Assembly (NCBI GenBank): GCA_913051705.1
Contig: CAJXCW010000013.1
Coordinates: forward strand, 1 to 42,187
DNA length: 42,187 nucleotides
Direction of reading: 5' to 3'
Source: an uncultured bacterium
GTDB taxonomy: Bacteria; JAAXHH01
Below the pieces are notes generated by a model. It worked only from the letters and a program-made list of their open reading frames with translations. It was not told the origin of the DNA and did not search any database. The position numbers and the translations under genes were made by a program. Below, piece by piece: positions 16,700 to 24,634 of this stretch (position 1 is the first letter of the stretch; the number at the start of each line of letters is the position of its first letter).

Positions 16700-17500
16700 A
16701 TGAATTTGAGTACGCCGACCTCACTTACATTTCTTGGAACGGCAGACGCCGTCCCTGAAGCAGGGCGGGATGTGGCCAGTTTTGTCGTTAATGGTACTCA
16801 TCTGGTAGATATGGGCTGGTACAGCACGGCTCAGATGTTCCGTTACGGCATTGATCCACTCAAAATAAAAACGATTATCTTAACGCATTGTCACCAGGAT
16901 CACTATCTCGGTTTACCCCAATTTTTCTTCTACTGGTCACAACGGTGGCGTCCTGAAATGGGTACGCCCTCTTTAACCATGATTGGTCCGGAGGATATGC
17001 TCAAAGTGCTGGAGGTGACCTGGACTTTTCTGCTGGCTGAGCGTTATCCGGAGTTTATCTGGCGTCCTGATGTGCATATTATTGAGCCCGGCGAACCATA
17101 CGAGACGGCCGATTATTCACTTTCGGCTTGCCGGACGCGGCATCCGGTGGACGGGCGGTGTTACCGTTTTGTCGATCATCGAAATGGCGTGGCGGTCGGT
17201 TTTACAGGAGATACAGCGTATCATGAACCCATCGCCGAACAGGTTCGGGATGTGGATTTACTACTTCATGACGCTACATTTCCTTTTGATTATCCTCGAA
17301 AGGGTCTGGATCAAGATGGCCATTCAACGGCTATTGATGCTGCCCGCATCGCAAAAATGGCTCAGGTTCGGACGCTTATGTTGATGCACTATCAGCTTGA
17401 CCGATGCGAAGAATCCTTAAGGCAAGCTGCGGACATATTTTCTAATGTTTCTTATGCTAAAGAAGGTCAGACGGTAGAGATTCTTCCTGCTCAAGGTTAA
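16700..17500 (+). CDS. MBL-fold metallo-hydrolase, ribonuclease Z-like
   Basis: 266-aa metallo-beta-lactamase fold protein. The metal motif THCHQDHYLGLPQF matches HxHxDH. Further ligands are at GFTGDTAYHE (Asp) and LMLMHY (final His), with LLHDATF and GHSTAIDAARIA as in RNase Z/ElaC-like proteins. It could be tRNA 3'-endonuclease (useful here since the tRNAs lack encoded CCA) or one of the many related hydrolases. The exosite arm of true RNase Z is not obvious. It is 7 bp upstream of the DUF4412 gene. Confidence 0.82.
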   Translation: MNLSTPTSLTFLGTADAVPEAGRDVASFVVNGTHLVDMGWYSTAQMFRYGIDPLKIKTIILTHCHQDHYLGLPQFFFYWSQRWRPEMGTPSLTMIGPEDMLKVLEVTWTFLLAERYPEFIWRPDVHIIEPGEPYETADYSLSACRTRHPVDGRCYRFVDHRNGVAVGFTGDTAYHEPIAEQVRDVDLLLHDATFPFDYPRKGLDQDGHSTAIDAARIAKMAQVRTLMLMHYQLDRCEESLRQAADIFSNVSYAKEGQTVEILPAQG

Positions 17501-17507
17501 AATACTT

Positions 17508-18197
17508 ATGAAAAAAAATGTAATCATCGGTTTGATATTGGGGTTCTGTTTGATGCCCTTATCTGTAAAAGCGGCATTTGAAGGAGAGATTACGTTTCAG
17601 GTGGCATTCACAGGGGGCGATGCAAAATCTAAAGCTCAATCAGGTATGATGATGCCGAGTTCGTACGATCTTTTAATCAAAGGAAATCAACTCAAGGCCA
17701 ACATGCACGGCGGTATGATGAGCCTGATGATGGGGGAAATTATTATTGATGGCGAGAGCGGTAGAGCGTTTGCCATCAGTTCGATGCAGCGGACCGCATA
17801 TGAGATGACAGCTGATCTGTCATTAAAGGGGCAATCGAAACCTGTGATTATAGATGAAGAAGAGACATCCGTAATCGCAGGATATACCTGCAAGAAATAT
17901 AAAGTCATTCAAACAAAAACGGATGGTCAGGTCATCCAATACATGTGGATTACGGACGAGATTCAGCTTGGGAATATGGATTCGTTTGAAGGACCGTTAA
18001 AAGACAGCATGCCATTTTTGATAGAAGGCATTACAGGGTTTCCATTAAAGATCGTGACGACGCTGCCTGGCGTATCCATGGTAATGACATTGAGTGCGAA
18101 CAAGGTCAGCCCCGGATCAATTGATCCGTCTATGTTTGCTGTGCCTGCCGGATATGACATTAAGCCATTTGATCCAAGCACAATGTTCGGGAATTAA
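17508..18197 (+). CDS. DUF4412 domain secreted protein
   Basis: 229 aa. The signal peptide MKKNVIIGLILGFCLMPLSVKA is followed by FEGEITFQV, the usual start of DUF4412. The chain is rich in Met and Gly around 40-75. It contains TSVIAGYTCKKYKV and MWITDEIQLGN, core family segments. Function of the family is unknown; it is periplasmic or surface-located. It starts 7 bp after the MBL gene, suggesting coupling, and is followed by a strong terminator. Confidence 0.82.
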   Translation: MKKNVIIGLILGFCLMPLSVKAAFEGEITFQVAFTGGDAKSKAQSGMMMPSSYDLLIKGNQLKANMHGGMMSLMMGEIIIDGESGRAFAISSMQRTAYEMTADLSLKGQSKPVIIDEEETSVIAGYTCKKYKVIQTKTDGQVIQYMWITDEIQLGNMDSFEGPLKDSMPFLIEGITGFPLKIVTTLPGVSMVMTLSANKVSPGSIDPSMFAVPAGYDIKPFDPSTMFGN

Positions 18198-18233
18198 TTG
18201 AGAAGGATCGTCCACTCAAACAGTCCTGAGTTT

Positions 18234-18278
18234 AACCACGGAGGTTCCGTGCCTCCCTTCCGTGGTTTATTTTTTTTA
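18234..18278 (+). terminator. Rho-independent terminator after the DUF4412 gene
   Basis: Stem AACCACGGA / TCCGTGGTT (9 bp), with an inner GAGG/CCTC pairing, followed by TATTTTTTTT. The ACCACGGAG word resembles the repetitive sequence found in the gene end at 19033-19080, so the terminator may derive from that repeat family. Confidence 0.85.
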
Positions 18279-18301
18279 GTATTCCACTACCTATCATAAT
18301 A

Positions 18302-19081
18302 ATGCACACTGTTCTGATCGTCATGGCGATGGAAGAAGAAGCCGATCCGTTGCTTGAGATCTTGCCCTTTACCGCCTGGCCTAAGTCTCTGGAGCCGCAC
18401 TTACCGACTCATGCCTACACGGTAGAGGTAGATGGCCTTCAGGTCGTCCTGGCGATCAATGGCCGTGATCCATTTTATCAGGTAGCCAGTTTCGGCACAG
18501 ATGCCGCTACGCTGACTACTTATCTTGGGATCAGGGCGTTTACGCCGGATCTGGTGATGAGTGTAGGCGTGGCCGGCGGATTTCGGTCGAAGGGCGCTGA
18601 GATCGGCACCGTGTACATCAGTCATGACACGGTCCGGTATTTTGACCGTCGAGTATCGATTAAAGCGCCTAATTATCACGACTACGCGATTGGCTATTAT
18701 CCGGTAGTCGATGCTTCGCAGATGGCCAGAGCCCTTAATTTGCCGATGGGAATCATTGTGACGGGTAATTCATTTGAGAATTCTCCTGCTGATGATGAGC
18801 AGATCCATAGGCATGATGCGTCCGCCATCGAGATGGAAGCCGGGGCGGTCGCCAGAATCAGTCAGCTGATGCATGTGCCCTTCCTGGCCGTTAAGTCGGT
18901 GGTTAATTTTGAAGAAGATCCGACGTCTTCGGATCAGTTCGAAGCGCATTTTGAACAGGCTGCTAAGAGGCTGGCGAGTACGACTGTTGGGGTAATTCAA
19001 TATCTGGCGGTACATGGTTTGCCTGGTTTGTTTAACCATGGGGAGCACCGGGAAGGCACAGAGAGTACAGAAGGTGTATAG
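18302..19081 (+). CDS. Nucleoside phosphorylase / MTA-SAH nucleosidase-like protein
   Basis: 259 aa of the PNP/UDP fold. The N-terminus HTVLIVMAMEEEADPLLEIL, the core PDLVMSVGVAGGF and the substrate-binding AIEMEAGAVARISQL with PFLAVKSVVNF match 5'-methylthioadenosine/SAH nucleosidases, including the family's MEAGA motif. The expected role is hydrolysis of MTA or SAH to adenine in methyl-cycle salvage. No ribosome site is visible before the ATG. The last ~16 residues (FNHGEHREGTESTEGV) are encoded by an intergenic-type repeat that has run into the reading frame and are probably not part of the fold. A stop just before it would be the ancestral end. Confidence 0.85.
   Translation: MHTVLIVMAMEEEADPLLEILPFTAWPKSLEPHLPTHAYTVEVDGLQVVLAINGRDPFYQVASFGTDAATLTTYLGIRAFTPDLVMSVGVAGGFRSKGAEIGTVYISHDTVRYFDRRVSIKAPNYHDYAIGYYPVVDASQMARALNLPMGIIVTGNSFENSPADDEQIHRHDASAIEMEAGAVARISQLMHVPFLAVKSVVNFEEDPTSSDQFEAHFEQAAKRLASTTVGVIQYLAVHGLPGLFNHGEHREGTESTEGV
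19033..19080 (+). repeat. ACCACGGAG/CACAGAG-type repeat inside the 3' end of a CDS
   Basis: The segment ACCATGGGGAGCACCGGG and the following AGGCACAGAGAGTACAGAAG are tandem near-copies of a 9-10 nt word. The same kind of word forms the terminator stem at 18234. It encodes the odd HGEHREGTESTEG tail of the nucleosidase. Confidence 0.6.
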
Positions 19082-19163
19082 GTTTAATCGTGCCGATTCC
19101 AGGGCTGATTTATGGTTTCACGGACCATGTCGGCAGAAGTATAATTAACTATCTGGAGGTGTT

Positions 19164-20303
19164 ATGAAGATCGCGGCTATTGAGCAGTTTTTTCCGCGGC
19201 CTCGTATTCGACTCATTAAGATCACCACGGATACGGGGTTAGCAGGTTGGGGGGAGACGACCTTAGAGGGTAAGCCGAAGAGTGTAATAGGCGCTGTGGA
19301 AGAGCTGGCGGCGTATCTGATCGGGAAAGATCCATTGCGGATCGAGCATCACTGGCAGCATATGTATCGTTCCGCCTTCTTTCGGGGTGGCAATGTGCTG
19401 ATGACGGCCATGTCAGGTATAGACCAGGCCTTGTGGGATATAACTGGTAAACACTATGGTGTGCCGACCTATCAACTCCTGGGTGGGGCTGTTCGAGATC
19501 GGATTCGGGTATACGCCCACTGGGGGATCGGCAGCCTGACGGATGAAGGCAAAGCGGCAGCCAGGTCACGCCTGGATCTATTGCAAAAAAGCGGTTACAC
19601 AGGATTTAAATCCGGTCCGGGCGGTAAATGGCGGGCTCATGAGCCCCCATCGATGATTGACGCATTCGTTGAGCGAGCCTTCCTGATGCGGGAATGGGTT
19701 GGTCCGGATGTGGAGCTGGCCTTCGATTTTCACGGCAAAATGACGCCGGCACTGGCCATCGAGATTTGCCAGGAAATCAAGGGTATGCGACCTATGTTCG
19801 TAGAAGAGCCGGTTCCTCAGGAGAATGTGGATGCCCTGAAGCTGGTCTCGGACCATGTTCCTTTTCCTATTGCTACTGGAGAACGACTGCTTAGTCGCTG
19901 GGAATTTCGGGAGGTATTTGAAAAGCAGGCGGTGGCGTATATCCAGCCGGACATTTCTCATGCCGGCGGCATCACGGAACTGAAAAAAATCGCTAATATG
20001 GCGGAAGTGTATTATATACATATCATGCCGCACTGTGCGATCGGTCCGGTCGCATTTTCTGCGTCTCTTCATGTCGATGCGGTCGTGCCCAACTTCCTGA
20101 TGCAGGAGCAGATTGATCAGGGCCTGGGCGCCGGGCTACTGAAAGAAGACTGGCTCGTAAAAGAAGGTCATATCGACCTGCCTGTAAAGCCGGGATTGGG
20201 CTTTGAAATTGATGAGCAGGAAATTCAGAAGCAAGCGATATATCAGGAAGAACTGGGCGGAGAGTATTACTACGAGACAGATGGTAGTGTGGCGGATTGG
20301 TAA
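19164..20303 (+). CDS. Enolase-superfamily sugar-acid dehydratase, galactonate dehydratase-like
   Basis: 379-aa mandelate racemase/muconate lactonizing enzyme family member closest in sequence to DgoD. N-terminal GLAGWGETTLEGK and MSGIDQALWDITGKHYGVP match. Metal ligands and catalytic residues are in LAFDFHGKM (Asp, His), MFVEEPVPQEN (Glu), PIATGERLLSRWEF (Glu) and the catalytic His in MPHCAIGPVA. The expected reaction is dehydration of an aldonate to 2-keto-3-deoxyaldonate, which would feed the KDG kinase/aldolase steps encoded elsewhere in this window. GGAGGT precedes the ATG. The sugar acid used cannot be fixed from sequence. Confidence 0.88.
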   Translation: MKIAAIEQFFPRPRIRLIKITTDTGLAGWGETTLEGKPKSVIGAVEELAAYLIGKDPLRIEHHWQHMYRSAFFRGGNVLMTAMSGIDQALWDITGKHYGVPTYQLLGGAVRDRIRVYAHWGIGSLTDEGKAAARSRLDLLQKSGYTGFKSGPGGKWRAHEPPSMIDAFVERAFLMREWVGPDVELAFDFHGKMTPALAIEICQEIKGMRPMFVEEPVPQENVDALKLVSDHVPFPIATGERLLSRWEFREVFEKQAVAYIQPDISHAGGITELKKIANMAEVYYIHIMPHCAIGPVAFSASLHVDAVVPNFLMQEQIDQGLGAGLLKEDWLVKEGHIDLPVKPGLGFEIDEQEIQKQAIYQEELGGEYYYETDGSVADW

Positions 20304-20306
20304 GGG

Positions 20307-20330
20307 AATCTGCGAATCTGCGCATCTGCG
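20307..20330. repeat. Three 8-bp tandem copies (AATCTGCG)
   Basis: AATCTGCG occurs twice followed by CATCTGCG, immediately after the dehydratase stop. No inverted partner is present. It is another small word-array in an intergenic gap. Confidence 0.75.
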
Positions 20331-20412
20331 AACTCTGGGGGCCGGCAGGGTTTTGATGGGATTTGTGATCAACGAAACGAATCATAATCTGAGCAGTTCA
20401 GCAAGGTGAGTT

Positions 20413-21318
20413 ATGACCATTAAACGTCTGGGCCATGGGCCTATTATCTATCCTGAATTGGACGCGTCTATTGGTACGAATATTAATGGGCCGTCTTTAA
20501 TTCGGGTGCCAGACTGGCTACCGGATAGATTGGGGACCTATTATCTTTATTTCGGGCATCATCAGGGGAAATATATTCGTCTGGCGTATGCCGACCGTTT
20601 AGAAGGGCCATGGACGATTTATAAGCCGGGTACGCTTCAGCTTAAGGAGACGCCCTGTCATGGGCATATTGCATCTCCCGATGTGCATATTGATAACGCC
20701 AATCAATGGATCATCATGTATTATCATGGACCGATTTTAGATAAGGCGACGGCAGCCCAAACCCGTTTGACCCAGAGATATCCCATGTTCGGCGGTCAGC
20801 GGACACTGGTCTCATCCTCTGAAGACGGCATTCATTTTAAGTCTGATAATGAGATTCTCGGATCGAGCTACTGGCGGGTATTTACATGGAACAATGTGAC
20901 CTACGGATTGGGGATGCCCGGCATTTTCTACAGGTCGAGGACGTGGATGGCCGATTTTGGGGAAGGGCCCACGTTGTTTACCGAGCATATGCGTCATGCG
21001 GCTGTGTATCTGTGTCATAATACCCTATATGTATTTTTTACCAATGCCGGCGACTGCCCGGAGCATATGCTGGCCTCCCATATACATCTGACCGATGACT
21101 GGCAAATGTGGACGGCCTCTGAACCCGAGTCCGTGCTTTTTCCTGAACAGGATTACGAAGGTGGAGATCTGCCTCTGGTACCTTCGAAGCGCAGTGCGGT
21201 GCATCACCGGGCCAGACAACTGCGTGACCCCGGCGTTTTTAAAGATGGAGATCGGGTGTTTCTTCTATATGCCATAGCTGGGGAGCATGGCATCGCTCTG
21301 GCTGAGATCCTGTGGTAG
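20413..21318 (+). CDS. GH43-like five-bladed beta-propeller protein
   Basis: 301 aa. The sequence shows the periodic features of GH43/GH32-type propellers: NINGPSLIRVPDWL, LGTYYLYFGHHQGKYIRLAY, HIASPDVHIDNANQWIIMYY and REL-like LRDPGVFKDGDRVFLLYAIA. Three acidic residues at comparable blade positions could form a glycosidase site, but I cannot assign the catalytic set with confidence. There is no signal peptide, so it acts in the cytoplasm. It follows the dehydratase by about 110 bp and starts after AAGGTGAG. It may process a sugar or glycoside before the dehydratase step. Confidence 0.72.
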   Translation: MTIKRLGHGPIIYPELDASIGTNINGPSLIRVPDWLPDRLGTYYLYFGHHQGKYIRLAYADRLEGPWTIYKPGTLQLKETPCHGHIASPDVHIDNANQWIIMYYHGPILDKATAAQTRLTQRYPMFGGQRTLVSSSEDGIHFKSDNEILGSSYWRVFTWNNVTYGLGMPGIFYRSRTWMADFGEGPTLFTEHMRHAAVYLCHNTLYVFFTNAGDCPEHMLASHIHLTDDWQMWTASEPESVLFPEQDYEGGDLPLVPSKRSAVHHRARQLRDPGVFKDGDRVFLLYAIAGEHGIALAEILW

Positions 21319-21486
21319 CGCGGAAGAATCTTGCTTTCTAAACAATATATAGAAATGTAGTTCATTCAGCCGATATATTATGCGAAAGAGTTTTGCTCAT
21401 GTTACAGGTTAATCATCAGACTTATCTTATATCGAAGTCGATCCGTCTTATAACAGTAACCCTGGTCATGGCCGTACTACAAACCT

Positions 21487-22075
21487 GTTCACGGTGGTTT
21501 CCGGCTGGCTTCTGTTCAATTACGGGATGCCCGAACACCGGATGCGTTTATTGCACGTATTTCGGCCTTTGCAAAAAGTATCGAACCCGGCGCCTGGATT
21601 ACCGGCGGCGACTGGGATCACGAACAATGGGGCGGCGAACTGCCACGGCGGGACTGGATAGATTCGGTTACGGTTAACAATCCGGTTCGGTTCAGAACGT
21701 ATTAAAACAACGTACGTATTTCGTTCTCTTATCGATGCCGGGGCAAAGCTGGTTTTAGGCAGTGACTGGTTTGTCGCGCCGCCGATGCCGCTGGAAGGCA
21801 TCTATGCCGCTGTGACGCGCAGGACCCTGGACGATAAGAATCCTGAGGGCTGGGTGCCGGAACAGAGAATTTCAGTCGAGGAAGCCTTGCAGGGATATAC
21901 CGTCAACGCAGCCTATGCCTCATTCGAGGAAGATATAAAAGGGTCGCTCGAACCGGGGAAACTGGCGGATCTGATCATCATTGATCGGGATTTGACGGCT
22001 ATCCCTCCTGAACAAATTCGGGAGGCGAAGGTTATCTTGACGGTAGTCGGCGGTAAGGTGGTTTACGAAGAATAA
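21487..22075 (+). pseudogene. YtcJ-type amidohydrolase pseudogene with internal deletion
   Basis: Two pieces of one amidohydrolase are seen. Piece 1 (about 21490-21687, frame 1) reads GGFRLASVQLRDARTPDAF ... ITGGDWDHEQWGGELPRRDW ... VNNPV. Piece 2 (about 21690-22075, frame 2) reads [17 protein letters not shown] ... [19 protein letters not shown] ... [18 protein letters not shown], the family C-terminus. Roughly 300 residues between them, including most metal ligands, are absent, and the join is out of frame. The N-terminal metal-binding HxH is also missing, with an in-frame stop upstream. The track ORFs 21393-21677 and 21785-22075 are only fragments of this. Confidence 0.85.
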
Positions 22076-22122
22076 TCTGTTTTTCCTGGCATAGATTTGC
22101 TCAGAAAAGGTTTGAAACTACT

Positions 22123-22875
22123 ATGCGTCCGTGGCCTTCTTCTCCATCCTGTATTCCAGCGCCAGCACCTGGCGATATTCATGTATGGCAAGCGTCGCTT
22201 GTGCAACCAGCTTCTCTTCTACAGGGGTTAGAGCAAGTATTGAGTCCGGATGAACGCGGTCGGGTGTCGCGGTTTCGGCGCGATATCATACGACATCGTT
22301 TTATTGTCGCCCGTGGTGTATTACGGCATATCCTGGGGCGTTATGTTTCCAGGCCGCCTCAGAAAATAGTCTTCCAATATGCCGAATATGGAAAGCCCGA
22401 GCTGGGACCACCCGATATGACTCTTCAGTTCAACGTATCTCATTCACATGATCTGGCCTTGTATGCATTTACGCGCAATCATTCCATTGGTGTGGATATA
22501 GAATATTTGAACCGGAGATCGGTCATGGATCGTATGAAGATCGCCCGGCGTTTTTTTTCCGATATGGAATACGACGCGTTATGCGCCTTACCACAGAGCA
22601 AACAGGATCGGGCCTTTCTGGCCTGTTGGACAAGGAAAGAAGCGTTTATCAAAGCGATAGGTCAGGGTTTGTCCTGTCCTCTGGATCAGTTTGATGTCAC
22701 CGTCGATCCCGACAGGTCGGCGGCGCTTTTATCGACCAGATGGGATGCTGCGGAGGCGGCCCGGTGGACCATGGTTGCGTTAGATCCCGGTGGAGATTAC
22801 ATCGGCGCTCTGGCGGTTGAAAGAGAGTATAAACAGGTGCAATACTGGACATGGCACGATAAGGTGATGAGATAA
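22123..22875 (+). CDS. Sfp-type 4'-phosphopantetheinyl transferase
   Basis: Transfers phosphopantetheine from CoA to a carrier-protein Ser, activating fatty-acid, polyketide or peptide synthase carriers. 250 aa, Sfp size. It shows the conserved LQFNVSHSHDLALYAF, the magnesium-binding SIGVDIEYLN and the WTRKEAFIKAIGQGL motif (WxxKEA). The acidic triad is present (Asp, Glu in VDIE; Glu in KEA). No carrier or synthase gene is in the window. The spacing from AAAGG to the ATG is long (about 12 nt), so the start is moderately sure. Confidence 0.92.
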   Translation: MRPWPSSPSCIPAPAPGDIHVWQASLVQPASLLQGLEQVLSPDERGRVSRFRRDIIRHRFIVARGVLRHILGRYVSRPPQKIVFQYAEYGKPELGPPDMTLQFNVSHSHDLALYAFTRNHSIGVDIEYLNRRSVMDRMKIARRFFSDMEYDALCALPQSKQDRAFLACWTRKEAFIKAIGQGLSCPLDQFDVTVDPDRSAALLSTRWDAAEAARWTMVALDPGGDYIGALAVEREYKQVQYWTWHDKVMR

Positions 22876-22938
22876 GAAAGCGAACGGGGTAGATTTTACA
22901 GATGCAGGGAAGCCGCACTTCGTTCGACGGTTTAGTTA

Positions 22939-22966
22939 TAATCCGTAATCTGTAATCCCAAATCTA
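22939..22966. repeat. Four near-copies of a 7-bp word (TAATCYG)
   Basis: TAATCCG, TAATCTG, TAATCCC and AAATCTA follow one another at the end of the convergent PPTase and LPP20-like genes. The words match those in the hairpin at 16623-16668. Confidence 0.65.
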
Positions 22967-23686
22967 TTCAGCCGGCCAGGTGGCCTGGCTTTTGGTCAGA
23001 ACAAAATAGGTAGTTTTGCTTTGCCACCGGGCGACGACCTGAATACCGTGAAGTTGAACGGCGGTTGCTGAAGCGGTTACACCGTATTCGGATGTCGGGG
23101 TGCTCCGCATGAGTTGGCGCTGTCGGGTTTGAAAAGAGTAAGCCAATTCCTGGCGTGCCTGGCGTTCCGCTTCAAGCCAGCTATGTTCTGCATAATAATA
23201 TCCGGGAGCGACGCCCAGAGCATACATATATGCAGGGTTGGTTGGTAATTCTGTCACCCATTGCGGTGTTTTCCGAGAGGGCGTTCTGAGATGTAATGCC
23301 ACAGATTGAGCAGGATGCCGACTGGCCGCCAGAACCAGAATCATACCGTTTGTTTGTATCGTATCGAGATAAACCGGGGTCATAGACATCAACGGATCCT
23401 CCCAAAAGATTTCGCCCTGGTAGATTATTTGTCCGCCAGGTAAGGTCTGGAAGAGCCGTTCGCCATATATTTTTGTTCTCAGAGCAAGGTTGATCTGGTG
23501 ATCGGCATCCCGCACGGCCATAGCGATCGCGCTGTCCACGCGTTCATATGCCCGAGCGTAACCGACCGCATAGAGGATGTCGGGCGATTCCGGTGTATTA
23601 AGAAACCAGGCCGGCAGATCCTGTGCAGCGACCATAGCCGGCCTGAAATACAACATATATATAAAGATATACAGGAACTTGCGCAT
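22964..23686 (-). CDS. LPP20-like secreted protein
   Basis: 240 aa. The signal peptide MRKFLYIFIYMLYFRPAMVAAQ ends without a lipobox, so the protein is probably periplasmic. It contains two units of the same module: PAWFLNTPESPDILYAVGYA followed by a helix AMAVRDADHQINLALRTKIYG, and again WVTELPTNPAYMYALGVAPG followed by AERQARQELAYSF. This W-x-P-x-YAxG-helix pattern is that of LPP20/LPP20-like lipoproteins. GAGAGG lies 6 nt before the ATG. The next gene upstream on this strand encodes a lipoprotein of the same family. Function unknown. Confidence 0.75.
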   Translation of the reverse strand: MRKFLYIFIYMLYFRPAMVAAQDLPAWFLNTPESPDILYAVGYARAYERVDSAIAMAVRDADHQINLALRTKIYGERLFQTLPGGQIIYQGEIFWEDPLMSMTPVYLDTIQTNGMILVLAASRHPAQSVALHLRTPSRKTPQWVTELPTNPAYMYALGVAPGYYYAEHSWLEAERQARQELAYSFQTRQRQLMRSTPTSEYGVTASATAVQLHGIQVVARWQSKTTYFVLTKSQATWPAE

Positions 23687-23700
23687 GTATACCTCTCTGT

Positions 23701-23732
23701 TGTGCTTTGGTTCTTGGTGCTTTGTACTTTGA
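23701..23732. repeat. Short word array (GTGCTTTG/GTACTTTG)
   Basis: TGTGCTTTGG, TTGGTGCTTTG and GTACTTTG occur in close succession between the two LPP20-like genes. They are degenerate copies of an 8-9 nt word with no clear inverted partner nearby. Confidence 0.55.
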
Positions 23733-23784
23733 AAAGCCTCAGTACCCGTTTTAACAGATTACCAAATACAAATCACTCAAGTAT

Positions 23785-24384
23785 CTAATATTTGTTCCCC
23801 TGATCCCGTTTCCATTGTTCGAACTTTTCAATTTCGTCATCTAATTCTTTATAGGCCTGGGTTGCTCGAAAACGGGTATATAAATTCTGATTGGCCTTGA
23901 TTTTATTCATCAACTGTTCATTGGCTTCGCCGATTGGCATCTCGATCAGTACATATGTCCGGAAGATATTTTTTTCCGCCATCGTTTCCTGCTTGCTGAT
24001 GCGGCTGCCATGCAGCACGGTACTGACAATAGACTTGTAGGCCGACGTGAACTGATCCAGGTATTCGGATTCGTTTGCGAGGCCGGTTTCTTCCTGGAAT
24101 CGCTTCTGCAGGCCGTCGAATTTCACTTCCACCTGCTGGGCAACCTGATTCCGGCCTTCCGTCTGGGCTTTGTTGATGGCCAGCTGAATATCCTGCGATG
24201 TGGCCGTCGCCGCCGCATAGATATGGTTCGGATCTTGCGGCACGGTAATAAACCAATCAGGCACTTTCTTCAGCGTTTCACTCGATGATACAGGCGTCAA
24301 ATCCACGCTTTTCAGGCTTGACCCGCAGGCCGATACCAACACTACCAGGCTCAATAGAGCAAGGGGCACACGTTTCATGATCAT
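23785..24384 (-). CDS. LPP20 family lipoprotein
   Basis: 199 aa. A lipoprotein signal peptide ends in the lipobox LVSAC (Cys lipidated), followed by the LPP20 module VPDWFITVPQDPNHIYAAAT and the long helix AINKAQTEGRNQVAQQVEVK. The C-terminal half is helical and charged (AYKELDDEIEKFEQWKRDQ). Likely anchored in the outer or inner membrane facing the periplasm. AAAGGAG precedes ATG ATC ATG; either ATG may be used. Probably co-transcribed with the downstream LPP20-like gene (about 100 bp gap). Confidence 0.83.
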   Translation of the reverse strand: MIMKRVPLALLSLVVLVSACGSSLKSVDLTPVSSSETLKKVPDWFITVPQDPNHIYAAATATSQDIQLAINKAQTEGRNQVAQQVEVKFDGLQKRFQEETGLANESEYLDQFTSAYKSIVSTVLHGSRISKQETMAEKNIFRTYVLIEMPIGEANEQLMNKIKANQNLYTRFRATQAYKELDDEIEKFEQWKRDQGNKY

Positions 24385-24531
24385 TTATCTCCTTTCACAT
24401 CGGTGGAGAATCTCAGAGAGATTGTAACATACAAAGTGATGAGGTTAAGTCCTATATTATTAGTATCTAAAATCGTAGACGCTCTGACAAGTTGAATTGT
24501 TCCAATTTTTTTAATGATCAGGGGGTATTCG

Positions 24532-24612
24532 ATGCCATGCTATGAAGTGGATTATAAAATCTTCGGTGACGATATGCGGCTGGTTGACGGATCTGGAGCT
24601 GACATTGACTAA
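24532..24612 (+). pseudogene. Start fragment of an AIM24-family gene
   Basis: A 26-residue ORF, too short for the ORF track, reads MPCYEVDYKIFGDDMRLV and then DGSGADID before a stop. The first 18 residues match the conserved start of AIM24/TIGR00266-like proteins, which continue for over 200 residues. AGGGGG lies 6 nt before the ATG, so the initiation site is intact. The rest of the gene is absent: what follows is the convergent zinc-ribbon gene. I read it as a 3'-deleted remnant; whether the 26-mer is still translated is unknown. Confidence 0.6.
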
Positions 24613-24634
24613 CGCCTGTCATAACAGATCACAT

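Noticed and set aside
21393-21677. Plus-strand ORF of 94 aa
   Set aside because: It is out of frame with the amidohydrolase fragment it overlaps and shows no family features.
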